64,000 nt of DNA from Bos javanicus. Taxonomy: Eukaryota; Chordata; Mammalia; Artiodactyla; Bovidae. The notes beneath the pieces are model-generated. The model was not told where the DNA came from. It saw only the letters and a list, made by a program, of their open reading frames with translations, and searched no databases. The DNA is taken from contig NC_083885.1 in the NCBI RefSeq assembly GCF_032452875.1, positions 64,769,125 to 64,833,124 on the forward strand. The letters run 5' to 3'. This document shows, piece by piece, positions 21,746 through 32,212 of this stretch. Numbering within the stretch: the first letter of the stretch is position 1; each line of letters opens with the position of its first letter. The position numbers and the translations under genes are program-made.

Positions 21746-22252
21746 TTGGAAGAGGGCCCTAAGCCCCAGAGAAGACCGCAGCCCGAGTGACACCTTGCTC
21801 TCCCCTTGGCGAGGCCCTCCGAGAAGACCTGGCTGGTCTTCACCCTGATCCCTGACCAGAGGGCGTGCTCGAGGCGGACTGTGACACGGCACAGGAGACC
21901 ATGGCACGCTCCGCGGGGCATCCCACAAGCGCTCCCGAGGAGGAGGGAGGGAGACCACAGTGCCCCACGCCCAGACCCCAGGACAGAGGCCCTGGCTTGT
22001 GTCTTAGAATGAGCATTTGGGGGCCACTGAGCAGAGTAGCTAGTCCCAGGGACCCGCCCGGGGCCACACAGACCTGGTCCATGGCCTAGCTCTGCCCCGT
22101 CAGCCAGCGTCAGAACTCTCTGACCTCAAGCTGTCCCTTTGTAAAGCGAGGGGTAAATTCAGCGCTTTCCCTGTGAGCTCCTAGAATTAAATGACTTGAC
22201 CCATTTCCACAGGCCGCCTGAAGTCATAGTGTCCAGACTCCGTTTTCACATT
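21746..22252. other. GC-rich unique sequence, MIR trace
   Basis: No gene. Around 22095-22160 'ctgacctcaagctgtccc' followed by 'tttgtaaagcg' looks like a weak sense MIR. Confidence 0.4.
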
Positions 22253-22622
22253 TCTTTTGTTGCTGTTGTTCAGTCGCTTAGTCGTGTCCAACTCTTTGCG
22301 ACCCCGTGGACTGCAGCACACCAGGCTTCGCTGTTCTTCACCATCTCCCAGAGTTTGCTCCAACTCATGTCCGTCGAGTCGGTGATGCCATCCAACCATC
22401 TCATCCTCTGTTACCCCCTTCTCCTCTTGCCTTCAGTCTCTCCCAGCATCAGGGTCTTTTCCAATGAGTCCACACTTTGCATCAGGTGGCCAAAGTATTA
22501 GAGCTTCAGCTCCAGTCCTTCCAATGAGTATTCAGGGTTGATTCCCTTCAGAATGGGCTGGCCTGATCTCCTTGCAGTCCAAGGGACTCTCAGGAGTCTT
22601 CTCTAGCACCACGATTCAAAAG
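22253..22622 (-). mobile_element. BovB 3' fragment, antisense
   Basis: From 'gttcagtcgcttagtcg' to 'agcaccacgattcaaaagc', about 370 bp, without the reverse transcriptase core. Confidence 0.9.
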
Positions 22623-23451
22623 CTAAATGTGTACATAGGGTACACGCAACGTATTGTTAAATACGCACACACACAGCAAGACTCCCAAAGGGAATCCCCC
22701 CTCGTTTTAATTCACATCTCCGTGGAATTTGTCCAGTAAGCATTTAATGGACAACCAGTGGCTCCAAGACACCGGCGAGAAGGGTCCATGGGGCAGAAAA
22801 CAACTTCCTTTGCAAAACAGAGTTGCGAAATGACCAATTCTCCAACTGCAGGGGGAAACCTGCTTAGGAACAGAATGTGGTGATAACGACTTGCCAAACA
22901 GATGGTTAGTGTTAAAGTTTTCCTCAGCGTTTTGGAAAGGACTGTCTCCAGCACGCCGGCTGCACCGGGCTGGGTCCCAGAGAGCGGTGCCCATCCTCTG
23001 TCCTGCCTGGCCTTGAGCTCAGTGCAGACTCCGTGGGATTCTGGAGAGCCGAGGGTCCATCCCGGCCACGTGGCCACGTGCAGGAATTCTAACCACCCCT
23101 CCCCATCCATCCACAGCCCCCGGGCCGTTCCAGGGTGAAGTGAGAGAGGCGCTCTGCTTGGGTGTAAAATTTAAGTGTGTGTGGGGCGGGGGGTGACGGG
23201 GTTGCAGACATCAAGGGAGATGATATTTGAATGCAACATTTCCTTAACGTTTCCAAATTCATGGGGAAAAAAATCCATGATGAAGAAAATATCTGCATTT
23301 TAACTAGAGACAGGATCTCACAGAGTTGGGTGTGTTGGGCTGGATAACGAATGGATAAATCCTGCAGCGTTCAGAGTCCGATCCTGTCCAGAGTATAAAT
23401 GTTGGTGTTGCCTGCATGCTTGACTTCTGGCATTATTTTTTATTTTTCCAA
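22623..23451. other. Unique-looking sequence
   Basis: No gene seen. Contains the paired E-boxes at 23067-23080. Confidence 0.4.
23067..23080. promoter_or_regulatory. Two adjacent CACGTG E-boxes
   Basis: CACGTG at 23067-23072 and 23075-23080, separated by two bases, within 'ggccacgtggccacgtg'. This is the palindromic core bound by bHLH-zip factors such as USF, MYC/MAX and TFEB. No promoter is evident beside it. Confidence 0.35.
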
Positions 23452-23597
23452 ATATTGCGCCAGGGCGGTCCAGCGGTTAAGACTTCGCCTTCCGATGCAG
23501 GGGGTGCGGGTTCAATCCCTGGTTGAGGAGCTAAACTCCCAAGTGCCTCGGGGCCAAAAAACCAAAACATAAAACAGAAGCAGCCGTGTAACAAGTT
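23452..23597 (+). repeat. CHR SINE
   Basis: 'gcggtccagcggttaagac', 'gcgggttcaatccctgg', ending in A-rich sequence. The first bases of the head are altered. Confidence 0.85.
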
Positions 23598-23649
23598 CAA
23601 TAAAGGTTTTAAAAAATATATCCCATCAAAATTTTACCTCGAAAAAAAA

Positions 23650-23830
23650 TATTACCTTGATCCTACCGTGTGTAGCAGAGGGAACTATATTCAATACCCT
23701 AGAATAAAGCATAATGGAAAATATGAAAAATAACATGTATATGCTGTATAACGGAGTCACTTTGCTATACAGCAGAAGTTAGCACTGTAAATCAACTGTA
23801 CATCAATAAAATTTTAAAAAATAAAAATGA
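23650..23830 (+). repeat. L1 3' end
   Basis: 'agagggaactatattcaat', 'gtcactttgctatacagc', 'gtaaatcaactgtacatc' and A-rich end. Confidence 0.85.
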
Positions 23831-23962
23831 GGGATTTCCCCGGTGGCCCAGTGGCTCAGACTCTGCGCTCCCCATGCAGGGGTCCGGGGTTCAGTCAGGG
23901 GACCAGATCCCACGTGCCACACGAGGACCCGGCACAGCCAAATAAATAAATATGTAAAAAAG
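23831..23962 (+). repeat. CHR SINE in the L1 A-tail
   Basis: Sits immediately after the L1 poly(A): 'gggatttccccggtggccc', damaged B box 'ggggttcagtcagg', A-rich tail with AAAT units. Confidence 0.85.
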
Positions 23963-24039
23963 AAAACAAAAACAGATTAACTGGAAAAAATAAATTAAAA
24001 AAAAAATGAAAATAAAGGGCAGCTTCGCTGAGGTGCTTG

Positions 24040-24265
24040 GCAAACAGCTGTTGGCCGGGACTCACACCTGGCACCGCAGGCCTCTGGGGCTGGCGGGCAG
24101 TCTGTTGCAGGGCCGCCTCCGTGCGCAGTAGGATGCGCAGCATCCCAGGTCTCCACTCACCGGATGCCAGTCCTGTGTCCGCCTCACACGGTGACAACCA
24201 CAGGCATCTCCAGCATTTCCAGGTGTTCCCTGGTGTTCCCGGCACGCCTGATTGAGAACCATTGG
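24040..24265 (-). repeat. MER20-like hAT DNA transposon
   Basis: The reverse complement reads 'gaaccaatggttctcaatc', 'gtggttgtcaccgtgtg' and 'acctgggatgctgcgcatcc', in MER20 order. Ancient non-autonomous element. Confidence 0.6.
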
Positions 24266-24412
24266 TTCAGCCGCACTGTTCACACTGTTTTGTTTTCAGT
24301 GTATTTCCTTTTTTAAAAAAATAATAAATTTTGTTTATTTTTAAATTATGAAAATATGATAACACATTCACAGGAAACTTGAAAAATACAGAACAAAGTT
24401 ACGTATGTCATA

Positions 24413-24627
24413 TGTGCTGTGCTTAGCCATGGCCGACTCTTTGGGATCCCCATGGACTGTACCCCGCCAGCCCCCTCTGTCCATGGGATTCCGCAGGCAA
24501 GAATACTGGAGTGGGGTGCCACGCCCTCCTCCAGGGGATCTTTCCGACCCAGGGATGGAACCCGCATTTCTTATGTCTCCTGCCTTGGCATACAGGTTGT
24601 TTACCAGTAGTGCCACCTGGGAAGCCA
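24413..24627 (-). repeat. Bov-A2 SINE
   Basis: 'tgtgcttagccatggccg' start, 'ggcaagaatactggagtgg' body, and head complement 'gtgccacctgggaagcc'. Confidence 0.9.
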
Positions 24628-25080
24628 TTGTTTATATGTGTGTGTGTACACTCTGAATATTCTTTTCCATTATGGTTCATCCCAGGATGTTGAATATAGT
24701 TCTGTGTGCTATGCAGTATACAGTAGGTCCTTGTTGCCTATCCGTCTTATATATACCAGCTGGCATCCTATACATACCATATATGTTGCTGTTGTTGAGT
24801 CGCTCAGTCGTGTCCGACTCTGTGCAACCCCATGAACTGTAGCCAGCCAGACTCCTCTGTGCATGGGATTCTCCAGGCAAGAAGACTGGAGTGGGGTGCC
24901 ATTTCCTTCTCCCGAGGATCTTCCCCACCGAGGGGTGGAGCCTCCGTCTCCTGCACTGGCAGCTGGGTTCTTTGCTGCTACCGAGCCGTACAGGGAAGCC
25001 CTGTATACGGTTAATATGGTTGTTAATACTAATCCCAGACTTTCAGTCTGTGCCTCCCCTGCCCCTTCACCTCTGTAAAG
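24628..25080 (-). repeat. L1 3' UTR, antisense, interrupted
   Basis: 'cattatggttcatcccagg', 'gtgctatgcagtatacag', then a Bov-A2 (24786-25003), then resumption at 'gttaatactaatcccagac'. Confidence 0.75.
24786..25003 (-). repeat. Bov-A2 SINE nested in L1
   Basis: 'gagtcgctcagtcgtgtcc' to 'cgagccgtacagggaagcc'. Third of four Bov-A bodies packed between 24.4 and 25.6 kb. Confidence 0.9.
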
Positions 25081-25085
25081 CCCCA

Positions 25086-25275
25086 TGGAAAGTCAAAGTG
25101 AAGTTGCTCAGTTGTGTCGGACTCTTTGTGACCCCACGGACTGTAGCCAGCCAGGCTCCTCTGTCCATGGGATGCTCCAGCAAGAATACTGGAGTTGCTG
25201 GCCATTTCTTTTTCCAGGGATCTTCCTGACCCAGGGATCGAACCTGGGTCTCCTGCATTGTAGGCAGACACTTTA
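25086..25275 (-). repeat. Bov-A2 SINE
   Basis: 'gaagttgctcagttgtgtcg', 'gggatcgaacctgggtctc', ending before the normal tRNA head at 'ttaataccagagtctt'. Confidence 0.85.
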
Positions 25276-25385
25276 ATACCAGAGTCTTGTGGACTTTCAA
25301 TTTTGGGGGTTTTTTGTTGTGTTTTGTTAAAACTCACTCTGTCCTTGTGCTCTGCCCTGTCTGTCCCACAAAAAAAGAACACCTG

Positions 25386-25556
25386 TAGACCGTAGCCCAC
25401 CAGGCTCCCTGTCCGTAGAATTCTCCAGGCAAGGATACTGAGGGGCATGGCAGCCCACTCCAGTGTTCTTGCCTGGAGAATCCCATGAACAGAGGAGCCT
25501 GGCGGGCTACGGCCCATGGGGTCACAGAGAGGCATGCAGGACCGAGTGACTGACGC
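25386..25556. repeat. Head-to-head Bov-A pieces forming an inverted repeat
   Basis: An antisense piece ('cgtagcccaccaggctcc' to 'attctccaggcaagg', 25390-25435) is followed within 25 bases by the sense piece ('cttgcctggagaatccc' to 'gcgggctacggcccatgg', 25468-25520), giving arms of about 45 bp that can pair imperfectly. Confidence 0.85.
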
Positions 25557-25559
25557 TGC

Positions 25560-26145
25560 TACTGCTAGCCGCCTCTTGCCAGGTCCTGGGTTTCTCCATT
25601 TCCAAAAAGCCAGCCGAACACGGCCTGGATTTCCGAAAACCCTGAGTTAATGTTGTAAAAGCATCGTGGTGGGTGGAAGGATTTGCTTCTACAAGCAGGG
25701 CAGGCTGCAGGGCCAGCCGGGTGTCGCAGACCCTCCCGCCTTTCCTCCGGAGAGCCGTTCCGAAGGCCGGGGGTGTCTGGCTCCCGCCTGCCGCTCTGAC
25801 GGGTTCCTCGGAGCTCGCGCTGATGAACAGCAGCCCCCTTATCGACAGTCTGGCGGCAGCTGCCAGGCGATCAAGGCGGGGACGCGGGCCTCTGCGGCCT
25901 TCACGTGCGGCTCAGAATCAGCCTGTGAGCACCGGGGCCGTGCAGCTGTCGGGGGATTAGCTGTTAGGAAAGGCGATCCTGTGACGAATGGGTCAGGTAT
26001 GTCCGCCCCTGGGAAGCCGAAGCTCCAAGATCTGCCTGATAGGAAACCGGTCGGCTTGCAACAACGGAAAACTCGTTTGTCTTCTGCGTCCTTGTTGGGG
26101 AGTCGTGCTGTGGACCGCTTTGAACGTGGCCGGAGAAACAGAACG
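25560..26145. other. GC-rich unique block (possible weak CpG island)
   Basis: CpG-containing words are frequent from about 25730 to 26145 ('gagctcgcgctgatg', 'gacgcgggcctctgcgg', 'aaaccggtcggcttg'). An open frame of about 180 codons on + has no recognisable domain. Could be a promoter or an isolated GC-rich block; no TSS evidence. Confidence 0.4.
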
Positions 26146-26365
26146 GGCTTCCCGGGGGGAGGGGGGGCTCAGATGGTAAAGAACCCGCCTGCAATGCGGG
26201 AGATGTGGATTTGATCCCTGGGTCGGGAAGATCCGCTGGAGGAGGGAAAGGCTACCCACTCCAGTATTCTGGCCTGGAGAATTCCATGGAGAGAGGGGCC
26301 TCTCGGGCTACAGTCCACGGGGTGAGAGAGAGTCAGACACGACTGAACGAACAACAGCAGCAGCA
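26146..26365 (+). repeat. Bov-tA SINE
   Basis: 'gggcttcccgggggga' head with an unusual G-rich expansion, 'ggtaaagaacccgcctgc', full body, end 'gactgaacgaacaacagc' with CAG repeats. Confidence 0.9.
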
Positions 26366-26771
26366 AGAGAAGCAGGCCGCACAGTGCAGACGCCCGGCAG
26401 GCTGCCCACGGGCTGTAGGACTCCGGTTGGGGAACCCCTTGGGCACTCTGCTCAGAGTGTGTCACCCATGGCTTCCGAGATGTTATGTTTCTTACTCATG
26501 ATCCCAAGGAGGGGTGCTTTGCAGTAAAATGAGTGTGAACTGTGCTTCCCCAGAAAGAAAGCCTGTACCCAGAGTGACCAGAGACGTAACCACGGGGCTA
26601 TCCACGTTTCGTTTTCTTCTCCTGAAACTGAGAGGTGCCTGCCACCCTGGATGTGGTAGGAATCGAACGAGACTAAGACGAAAGATTATTATTTAAAATT
26701 AAAGATCACCTCTTTCTGAGTCTCCCCCCCACCCCTTCCCAGGGGGCAGTGGAGTTTGAAATAAAAGGAGG
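26366..26771. other. Unique-looking sequence
   Basis: No gene or known repeat recognised. Confidence 0.4.
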
Positions 26772-27015
26772 GGACTTCCCTGGCGGTACAGTGGATAAGA
26801 ATCCACATGCCAATGTAAGGGACACGGGTCCCATCCCTGATCTGGAGAGATCCCGTGTGCTGCGGCAGTTCAGCCTGTGGGCCACCACTGCTGAGCCCTC
26901 GCTCTAAAGCCCACAGTCCAAACAAGAGAAGCCACCGCTCCCCACGACTAGGGAAAGTCCGCACCCAGCACAGCCGGAAATAAAATATTTAAGATATTTA
27001 AAATATTTTTTAAAA
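26772..27015 (+). repeat. Long-form CHR SINE
   Basis: 'gggacttccctggcggtac', 'gacacgggtcccatccctg', then the extended downstream body and A-rich tail. Confidence 0.85.
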
Positions 27016-27180
27016 AGAGAGAAAGAAGGATGTGGTCAGATGCACAGTGTAGAAAGATGGCTTTGGCCTTCAGTGCATGAAGGGATGGGTGGAGGATAGT
27101 GTCCTTGGAAAGTTTAAAAATAGACAAAAGCAGACAAAATAGCAACATTTATTCCATTGCACTCATCATTTCAATACTTT

Positions 27181-27250
27181 TCTCTACAGCAGAAACTAAC
27201 ACGATCTTGTAAAGCAACTATATGCCAATAAAAATTAATGTTAAAATAAA
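27181..27250 (+). repeat. L1 3' terminus, truncated
   Basis: Only the last about 70 bases: 'acagcagaaactaacac', 'aaagcaactatatgcc', A-rich end. Confidence 0.8.
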
Positions 27251-27301
27251 AGTATTCCTTTTATTTCTTTTATTTTTTAAAGAAAGATTTTTTTAACTTG
27301 T

Positions 27302-27425
27302 TGGGAATTCTCTGGTTGTCTAGTGGTTAGGACTTGGCGTGTTCACTGCTGCAGCCCAGGCTCAATCCCTAGTCAGGGAACTAAGATTCTGCAAGCCTGA
27401 CAGCAAGACAAAAAAAAAAAAAAGC
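27302..27425 (+). repeat. CHR SINE
   Basis: 'gggaattctctggttgtc', 'aggctcaatccctagtcagg' and a tail of at least 13 A. Confidence 0.88.
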
Positions 27426-27429
27426 CCAA

Positions 27430-27985
27430 AAAACAAACAAAAAGATTTTTACTCATCAAAGACTAGATATGACACAGACATGCACCCACATGAATAATAA
27501 TAATTCATAATAGCATTATTTTTTCATTATTTTTGGCTTAATAAAATGGAATACTATACAGCTATTGAGCACAGGCCACATGCTGTGTAATTTATGTAAA
27601 GGGGCTACATTCATATGTGAGGATAACTATCATTCTAAGGTTTTTATAAATGAAGATCTACCCCAAAAATTAGCTTTAATCAAACTAAATATAAAAAATA
27701 AAGAATAATAATTGAAGGACATGGGGGAAAAAAAGGAACATGGAAGTGTTTTAAATTCCAATATGGCATGATCTCCAAAATATATTTTGGTGGGAAAAAA
27801 GAAGATACAGAACAATGGGTTTAGTACACTACATTTTCAGGAAAAATGGGAAATTTATACATGTATCTACTTGTGTGTCCATAACTCTTATGAATAAACA
27901 GAAAGTGTTGCCTGTATCACTGGTTGCTTCATAAGAAGGAAACTGGGTACCATAGGATGGAGAGAGATCCTTTTTATTTCACATT
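27430..27985 (+). repeat. Probable old L1 fragment
   Basis: 'aaaatggaatactatacagc' and a later 'tggttgcttcataagaagg' in the order of an old mammalian L1 3' region. Diverged; limits uncertain. Confidence 0.4.
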
Positions 27986-27999
27986 TTTAAAATTTGTAT

Positions 28000-28770
28000 A
28001 AATTTTTAAGTTGAAGTATAGGTTAATTTACAATGTTGTGTTAGTTTCAAATGTACGGCAAAGTGATTCAGTTATCCACACATATTTTTCCAGATTCTTT
28101 TCCATTATAAGTCATTACAAGATATCAGTATCGTTTCCTGTGCTATTCAGTAGGACCTTGTTGTTCATCTATTTTATTAATATATATAGTAGTGTCTAGC
28201 TGTTAATCCCAAACTCACAATCTATCCCCCCCTCCCCACCATCCCTTTTGGAAATCATAAGTTTGTTTTCTATGTCTGTGGGTCTGTTTCTGTTTGCGAA
28301 AAGTTCATTTGCATATTTTTTAGACCACATATAAGCAATGTCATATGATGTTTGTCTTTGTCTGACTTCATTTAGTATGACAGTCTCTGGGTCCGTCCAT
28401 GTTGCTGCAAATGGCATTGTTTCATTCTTTTTTGTGGCTGAGTAATATTCCATTGTATATATGCCGCACATTTCCTTCATCCATTCATCTGTCAGCGGGC
28501 ACTCACGTTGCTTCCACGTCTTGGCTATGAACATAGGGGTGCACAGATCTTTTCGAATTATGGTTTTTGTCTTTTTCACATCGTTGCCAAGAAGTGGGGT
28601 TGCTGGATCATGTGGTAACTCTATACTTAGTGTTTCAAGGAGCCTCAGGCCTGTTTCCACAGTGATTACCCCAACCCATTTACATCCCCACCCACAGGAT
28701 AGGAGGGTTCCTTTTTCTCCACGCCTTCCAGAGGGGAGTCTTTCCACTGCTTGTCTATTTGAATCTTTGA
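28000..28770 (-). repeat. L1 ORF2 end/3' UTR, antisense
   Basis: Long antisense piece from 'aagttgaagtataggtt' through 'ctgtgctattcagtagg' and 'gtggctgagtaatattcc' to 'ggagggttcctttttctcc'. The minus frame 28969-28196 carries L1 ORF2 C-terminal vocabulary but is not intact. Confidence 0.88.
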
Positions 28771-29266
28771 ATGTGTTGCCTGTTCCAAAAAATGAGTAAA
28801 AGTAGATTTTAAGTGAAAATAAATAACCTTGAAGATGAACTAAAACAGGAGACCCCAGCCCTGTTCCCCTAGCAGCCCCTACCTTCTCCACCGTGCTGAT
28901 GGAGCTCGCCACAGGAGCCCAGTGGCACTTACCGAACTTCCGCTTAGCCCAGCTTCCGCTTAGCCCCACTCTGACCCGGTCCGAGGAAGCAGAATCGCCC
29001 TCCCTTAATGATTGTTCCCTCTTCCCCTCCCAGGTGTGTCGTCAGCTCCAAGGAAGAGGCCGTCAGCCTGAGACCAAGAGGGTCCGGGGGCGAGTTCCCC
29101 CCGATAGGAGCGAAGGTAAGAGCGCAAGAACCATCACGGGCATCACCTCCCCGTCCTCCCAGGCCCCGCAGGTTGTGGGGAGGCCGGTGGGGGCCGGTGA
29201 GGGGCGCACGTGCAGTCACAGAGCGAGAGCGGGTGGGGAACCGGCAGGAAGGCTTAGGGGGCGGGC
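28771..29266. other. GC-rich unique block
   Basis: Unique, with CpG-containing words in 29080-29260. Contains the possible exon at 29034-29115. Confidence 0.45.
29034..29115 (+). other. Possible internal exon (82 bp), unproven
   Basis: Preceded by a strong pyrimidine tract and 'cccctcccag', and followed by an excellent donor 'gaag|gtaaga'. Two of the three forward frames are open across it. I recognise no protein domain and see no partner exon with matching phase, so it may belong to a non-coding RNA or be chance. Confidence 0.3.
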
Positions 29267-29410
29267 CTTCCCTGGTGGTCCAGTGGCTAAGACTCGGCGC
29301 TGCCAAAGCAGGGGACCCAGGTTCGACCCCTGGTCAGGGAGCTAGATCCCACACGGCGCAACTAAGACCCGGCGCAGCCAAATAAATACATATAAATCAA
29401 TATTTTAAAA
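29267..29410 (+). repeat. CHR SINE
   Basis: 'ccttccctggtggtccag', 'caggttcgacccctggtcag', A-rich tail with AAAT units. Confidence 0.9.
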
Positions 29411-29735
29411 GAAGAAGGTTCCAGAGGGGACCTGGGGTCAGACTTGCATCGAACGTCAGCACTGTGCATAACCTATTCCTCCTCCCCGGAGGGCAGGATT
29501 CTAAACAGGAGCGGCTCCTTCTCAGATCTGCCTTTTAGGAAGATTATCAGTGCTGCTAGAATGATAGTCACCAAATTCCAGTCCTCTCAAAACTGCTTCT
29601 ATATCCCCCCCCCATTAATGTTATTGTCTATGCGATTCCCTCCATAATAGTTTTAAAAAAAGTTTCATTGGACTCCCTGCTTAACTGAAGTAGTTTCATT
29701 AAAGGTAATTTTAAATTTATTTTTAATTGATATGT
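29411..29735. other. Unclassified sequence
   Basis: No gene recognised; becomes AT-rich after 29640. Confidence 0.4.
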
Positions 29736-29739
29736 TAAA

Positions 29740-30140
29740 AGAAAACTTTAATTCATACCTTACAGAGTAAACCAGCATTAGCTCAAAATTTTAATTAGCC
29801 GTCCAAGGAATCTAAAATGTAAAATTACTAGAAGGAAGCTTAGCAGAAAGTCCTTCTGATTGTGAGTTAATACAAATATCTCTTTGATATTACTCCAAAG
29901 CCACAATTCAAAAATTAATAAAGAATGATAATTTGGACTTCATAAAAATTAAGAATTTCTGCTTTTTTTTTTTTTTAATTTTTCTTCTGGGCCACACCTC
30001 GAAGCTTGTGGGGATCTTGGTTCCTCAGTAAGGGATTGAACCTGGGCCCGCCTGCAGTGAAAGCCCTGAGTGCTAACCACCGACCACCAAGGAAGTCCCA
30101 AGAATTTCTGCCCTTTGAAAGACTCTAAAAATATGGCATG
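29740..30140 (+). repeat. Old L1 ORF2 fragment, interrupted
   Basis: 'aaattactagaaggaagc' and 'ggacttcataaaaattaag' match L1 ORF2 near its C-terminal half. The text resumes after the CHR SINE as 'ccctttgaaagactc'. Confidence 0.55.
29963..30100 (-). repeat. CHR SINE with 12-bp target duplication
   Basis: T tail, 'gggattgaacctgggccc', head 'accaaggaagtccc'. 'aagaatttctgc' is repeated at 29951-29962 and 30101-30112. Confidence 0.9.
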
Positions 30141-30234
30141 TTTCATGAATTTCCTTGCGTCTGGGCCATGTTACTCTTATCTGGACCGTTCCACTTTTAG
30201 TATATGTGCAGCTGACATGAGCACGGTAATTTTA

Positions 30235-30450
30235 AAATTGAAGTTTTGCTTCTGGTATATAGCAAAGTGATTCAGCTACACATATATTTGTATATATCTG
30301 TATTCTTTTTTATTTTTTCCCTTATGGTTTATGGCAAGATATTGAATGTAGTTCCCTGTGCTGTACAGTAAATCTTTGTTGTTTATTTCATACACACGGT
30401 GCGTGTATATATTAATCCCAAACTCCTCATTTATCTCTCCCCCTGTAATT
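30235..30450 (-). repeat. L1 3' UTR, antisense
   Basis: 'tatatagcaaagtgattcag', 'ttccctgtgctgtacag', 'aatcccaaactcctcattt'. Confidence 0.82.
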
Positions 30451-30529
30451 TTTATACAATGACATATGCCCATTATTTCTCAGGACACCTGGAAAAATAA
30501 TTTAAAACAGTAATAAAAAATAAAGATAG

Positions 30530-31005
30530 GTTTACTATTCAGCCATTTAAGAAATGAAATAATGCCATTTGCTCCAACATGGACGGACCTAGAGATGATC
30601 ATACTAAGTGAAGTAAGTCAGAAAGAGAAAAACAAATACCCTGGGATATCAGTGATATGTGGAATCTAAAATATGACAGAAATGAACTTATCTATGAAAC
30701 ATAAACAGACTCAGACACAGAGAACAGACTCATGATGGCCAAGGGGTGGGGGTGGGAAGGACTGGGAGTTTTGGGGTCAGCAGATGTCAGCTATTATATA
30801 TAGGATGGATAAACACCAAGGCCCTACTGTGGAGCACAGGAAACTCGGTTCAATATCCTGTGATAAACCATCATGGAAAAGAATCTGAAAAAGAATGTGC
30901 GTGCGTGTGTGTGTGCGTGTGTGTGTAACTGAATCACCGCTGTACACCTGAAACTAACTTACCACGAAATCAACCACACTCCAATAAAATAGTCTTACAA
31001 ATGTA
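30530..31005 (+). repeat. L1 ORF2 end/3' UTR
   Basis: 'tttactattcagccattt' to 'caaccacactccaataaaa'. Includes a TGTG/GCGTG microsatellite at about 30895-30930 in place of the usual TA repeat. Confidence 0.87.
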
Positions 31006-31078
31006 ATTTTCCCTTCAACCTTGGAAGTGACCGGAGAGAGACTGTTCTAACCGGATCCGCTGTGCCCTGTAGATTGTG

Positions 31079-31305
31079 AGGGCTTCGCAGGCGGTGCTGG
31101 TGGTAAAGAGCTCACCTGCCAATGCAGGAGACATAAGAGATGCAGGTTCGATCCCTGGGTCAGCAAGACCCCCTGGAGGAGGGCACGGCAACCCACTCCA
31201 GTTCATTGCCTGGAGAATCTCATGGACAGAGGAGCCTGGCGGGCTGCAGTCCTTGGGGTCGCACAGAGTCGGACATGACTGAGTGACTTGGCACGCACGC
31301 ACTCG
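31079..31305 (+). repeat. Bov-tA SINE
   Basis: 'gggcttcgcaggcggtgc' head variant, 'caggttcgatccctggg' B box, body to 'gactgagtgacttggcac'. Confidence 0.9.
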
Positions 31306-31820
31306 ACTGAGCAAAGGCCGTGGGGTAGGGCCGCGTGCGGCGGTTCTGGGAGCAGCAGGAAGGCCATCGGTGAGAGCGCGGTGGGCGGTGGTGGGGGCGA
31401 CAGCGGCCTGTGCGCTAAGCGCCGGCGGGTCTCCATGTCTACGCAGGAGCCCTTAGCCCCCGCGGTGCAGAGGACAATGTGGGCAGAAGCCGGAGGCCTC
31501 GCGGGCTTGGCCCTCCTGCGCCGCCCGCGTTCCTCTCACGCGCGACCCCCCGCGGTCGGGGAGGAAGAGGCCGGCGTGAACCGAAGCCTCGGATGAAAGG
31601 CGTCCCAGGAAGCCACGCCGCGGCCCTCCACCGGGCGACTGCGCCCCCAGGAAACGTTGGGCAATACCTGAGACACTGCGGGTTGTCCCGAGGGGGCCGG
31701 AGGCGGGGTGGGGGTGGGAGTGGGGTGGGGGGTGGAGACCAGAGACAGCGCACAGCAGAGAACTATCGCCTGCAGAACAGCAGGAGCCCCCGGGCTGCGG
31801 GGCTCTGACCCACGCGTCAT
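31306..31820. promoter_or_regulatory. CpG island
   Basis: By eye the densest CpG stretch in the window, especially 31320-31640 ('gtgcggcggttc', 'gctaagcgccggcgg', 'cacgcgcgaccccccgcgg', 'cacgccgcggccc'). CpG has not decayed as it has in the SINEs, suggesting germline hypomethylation. No TATA box, start codon context or downstream coding exon identifies a gene or direction. Confidence 0.6.
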
Positions 31821-31944
31821 GGCCTTCCCCAGCCCCACGTTCCACCTGCTTTCCCTTTGTCTGAGGCCCGTGCATGCCCAGGCGTGCCTCCGTGTGTATG
31901 CAACGACGCTGCCCGCATACACATGACCTGACAAGCATGTGTGG

Positions 31945-32045
31945 ATCTCAGCTCATCCCAGCCCCAACCAGCTGTGTGCCCTCGGGCCAGTTCCTTAACC
32001 TCTCTGAGCCCCAGTCGTCTTGAAATCGGGGATCATCAAAGTACG
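31945..32045 (+). repeat. MIR SINE
   Basis: 'tgtgtgccctcgggccag', 'ttccttaacctctctgagcc' and 'tgaaatcggggatcatc' match the MIR core in sense. Confidence 0.75.
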
Positions 32046-32212
32046 CCCTCACACGGTTGTTGGGGAACGTGGTTCATTTGGAAAGGGCCTGTGGATAGGG
32101 CCTGTCCAAAGAGAGGGTGTTCCACACGTGGTAGTCATCATCACCACTGCTTTTCTCAGTATTGGTCTGGTCAGGATATCGGTGCTACCAGGATATCGGG
32201 TTCTGAGGATGG

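Noticed and set aside
21268..21958. Long His/Thr- and Cys/Val-rich open frames through the TG repeat
   Set aside because: They are products of simple TG/CA sequence read in several frames, not coding evidence.
25666..26214. 182-codon open frame in the GC-rich block as a possible gene
   Set aside because: It runs into a Bov-tA SINE, lacks a recognisable domain, and the GC-rich context makes long frames likely by chance.
28196..28969. 257-codon minus-strand open frame as a gene
   Set aside because: Its C-terminal two-thirds is the antisense L1 ORF2 end; the remainder is unrelated flanking sequence.
31370..31446. Mini-intron suggested by GGTGAG and a later ACGCAG within the CpG island
   Set aside because: The implied 77-bp intron is implausibly short for this context and the pyrimidine tract is poor.
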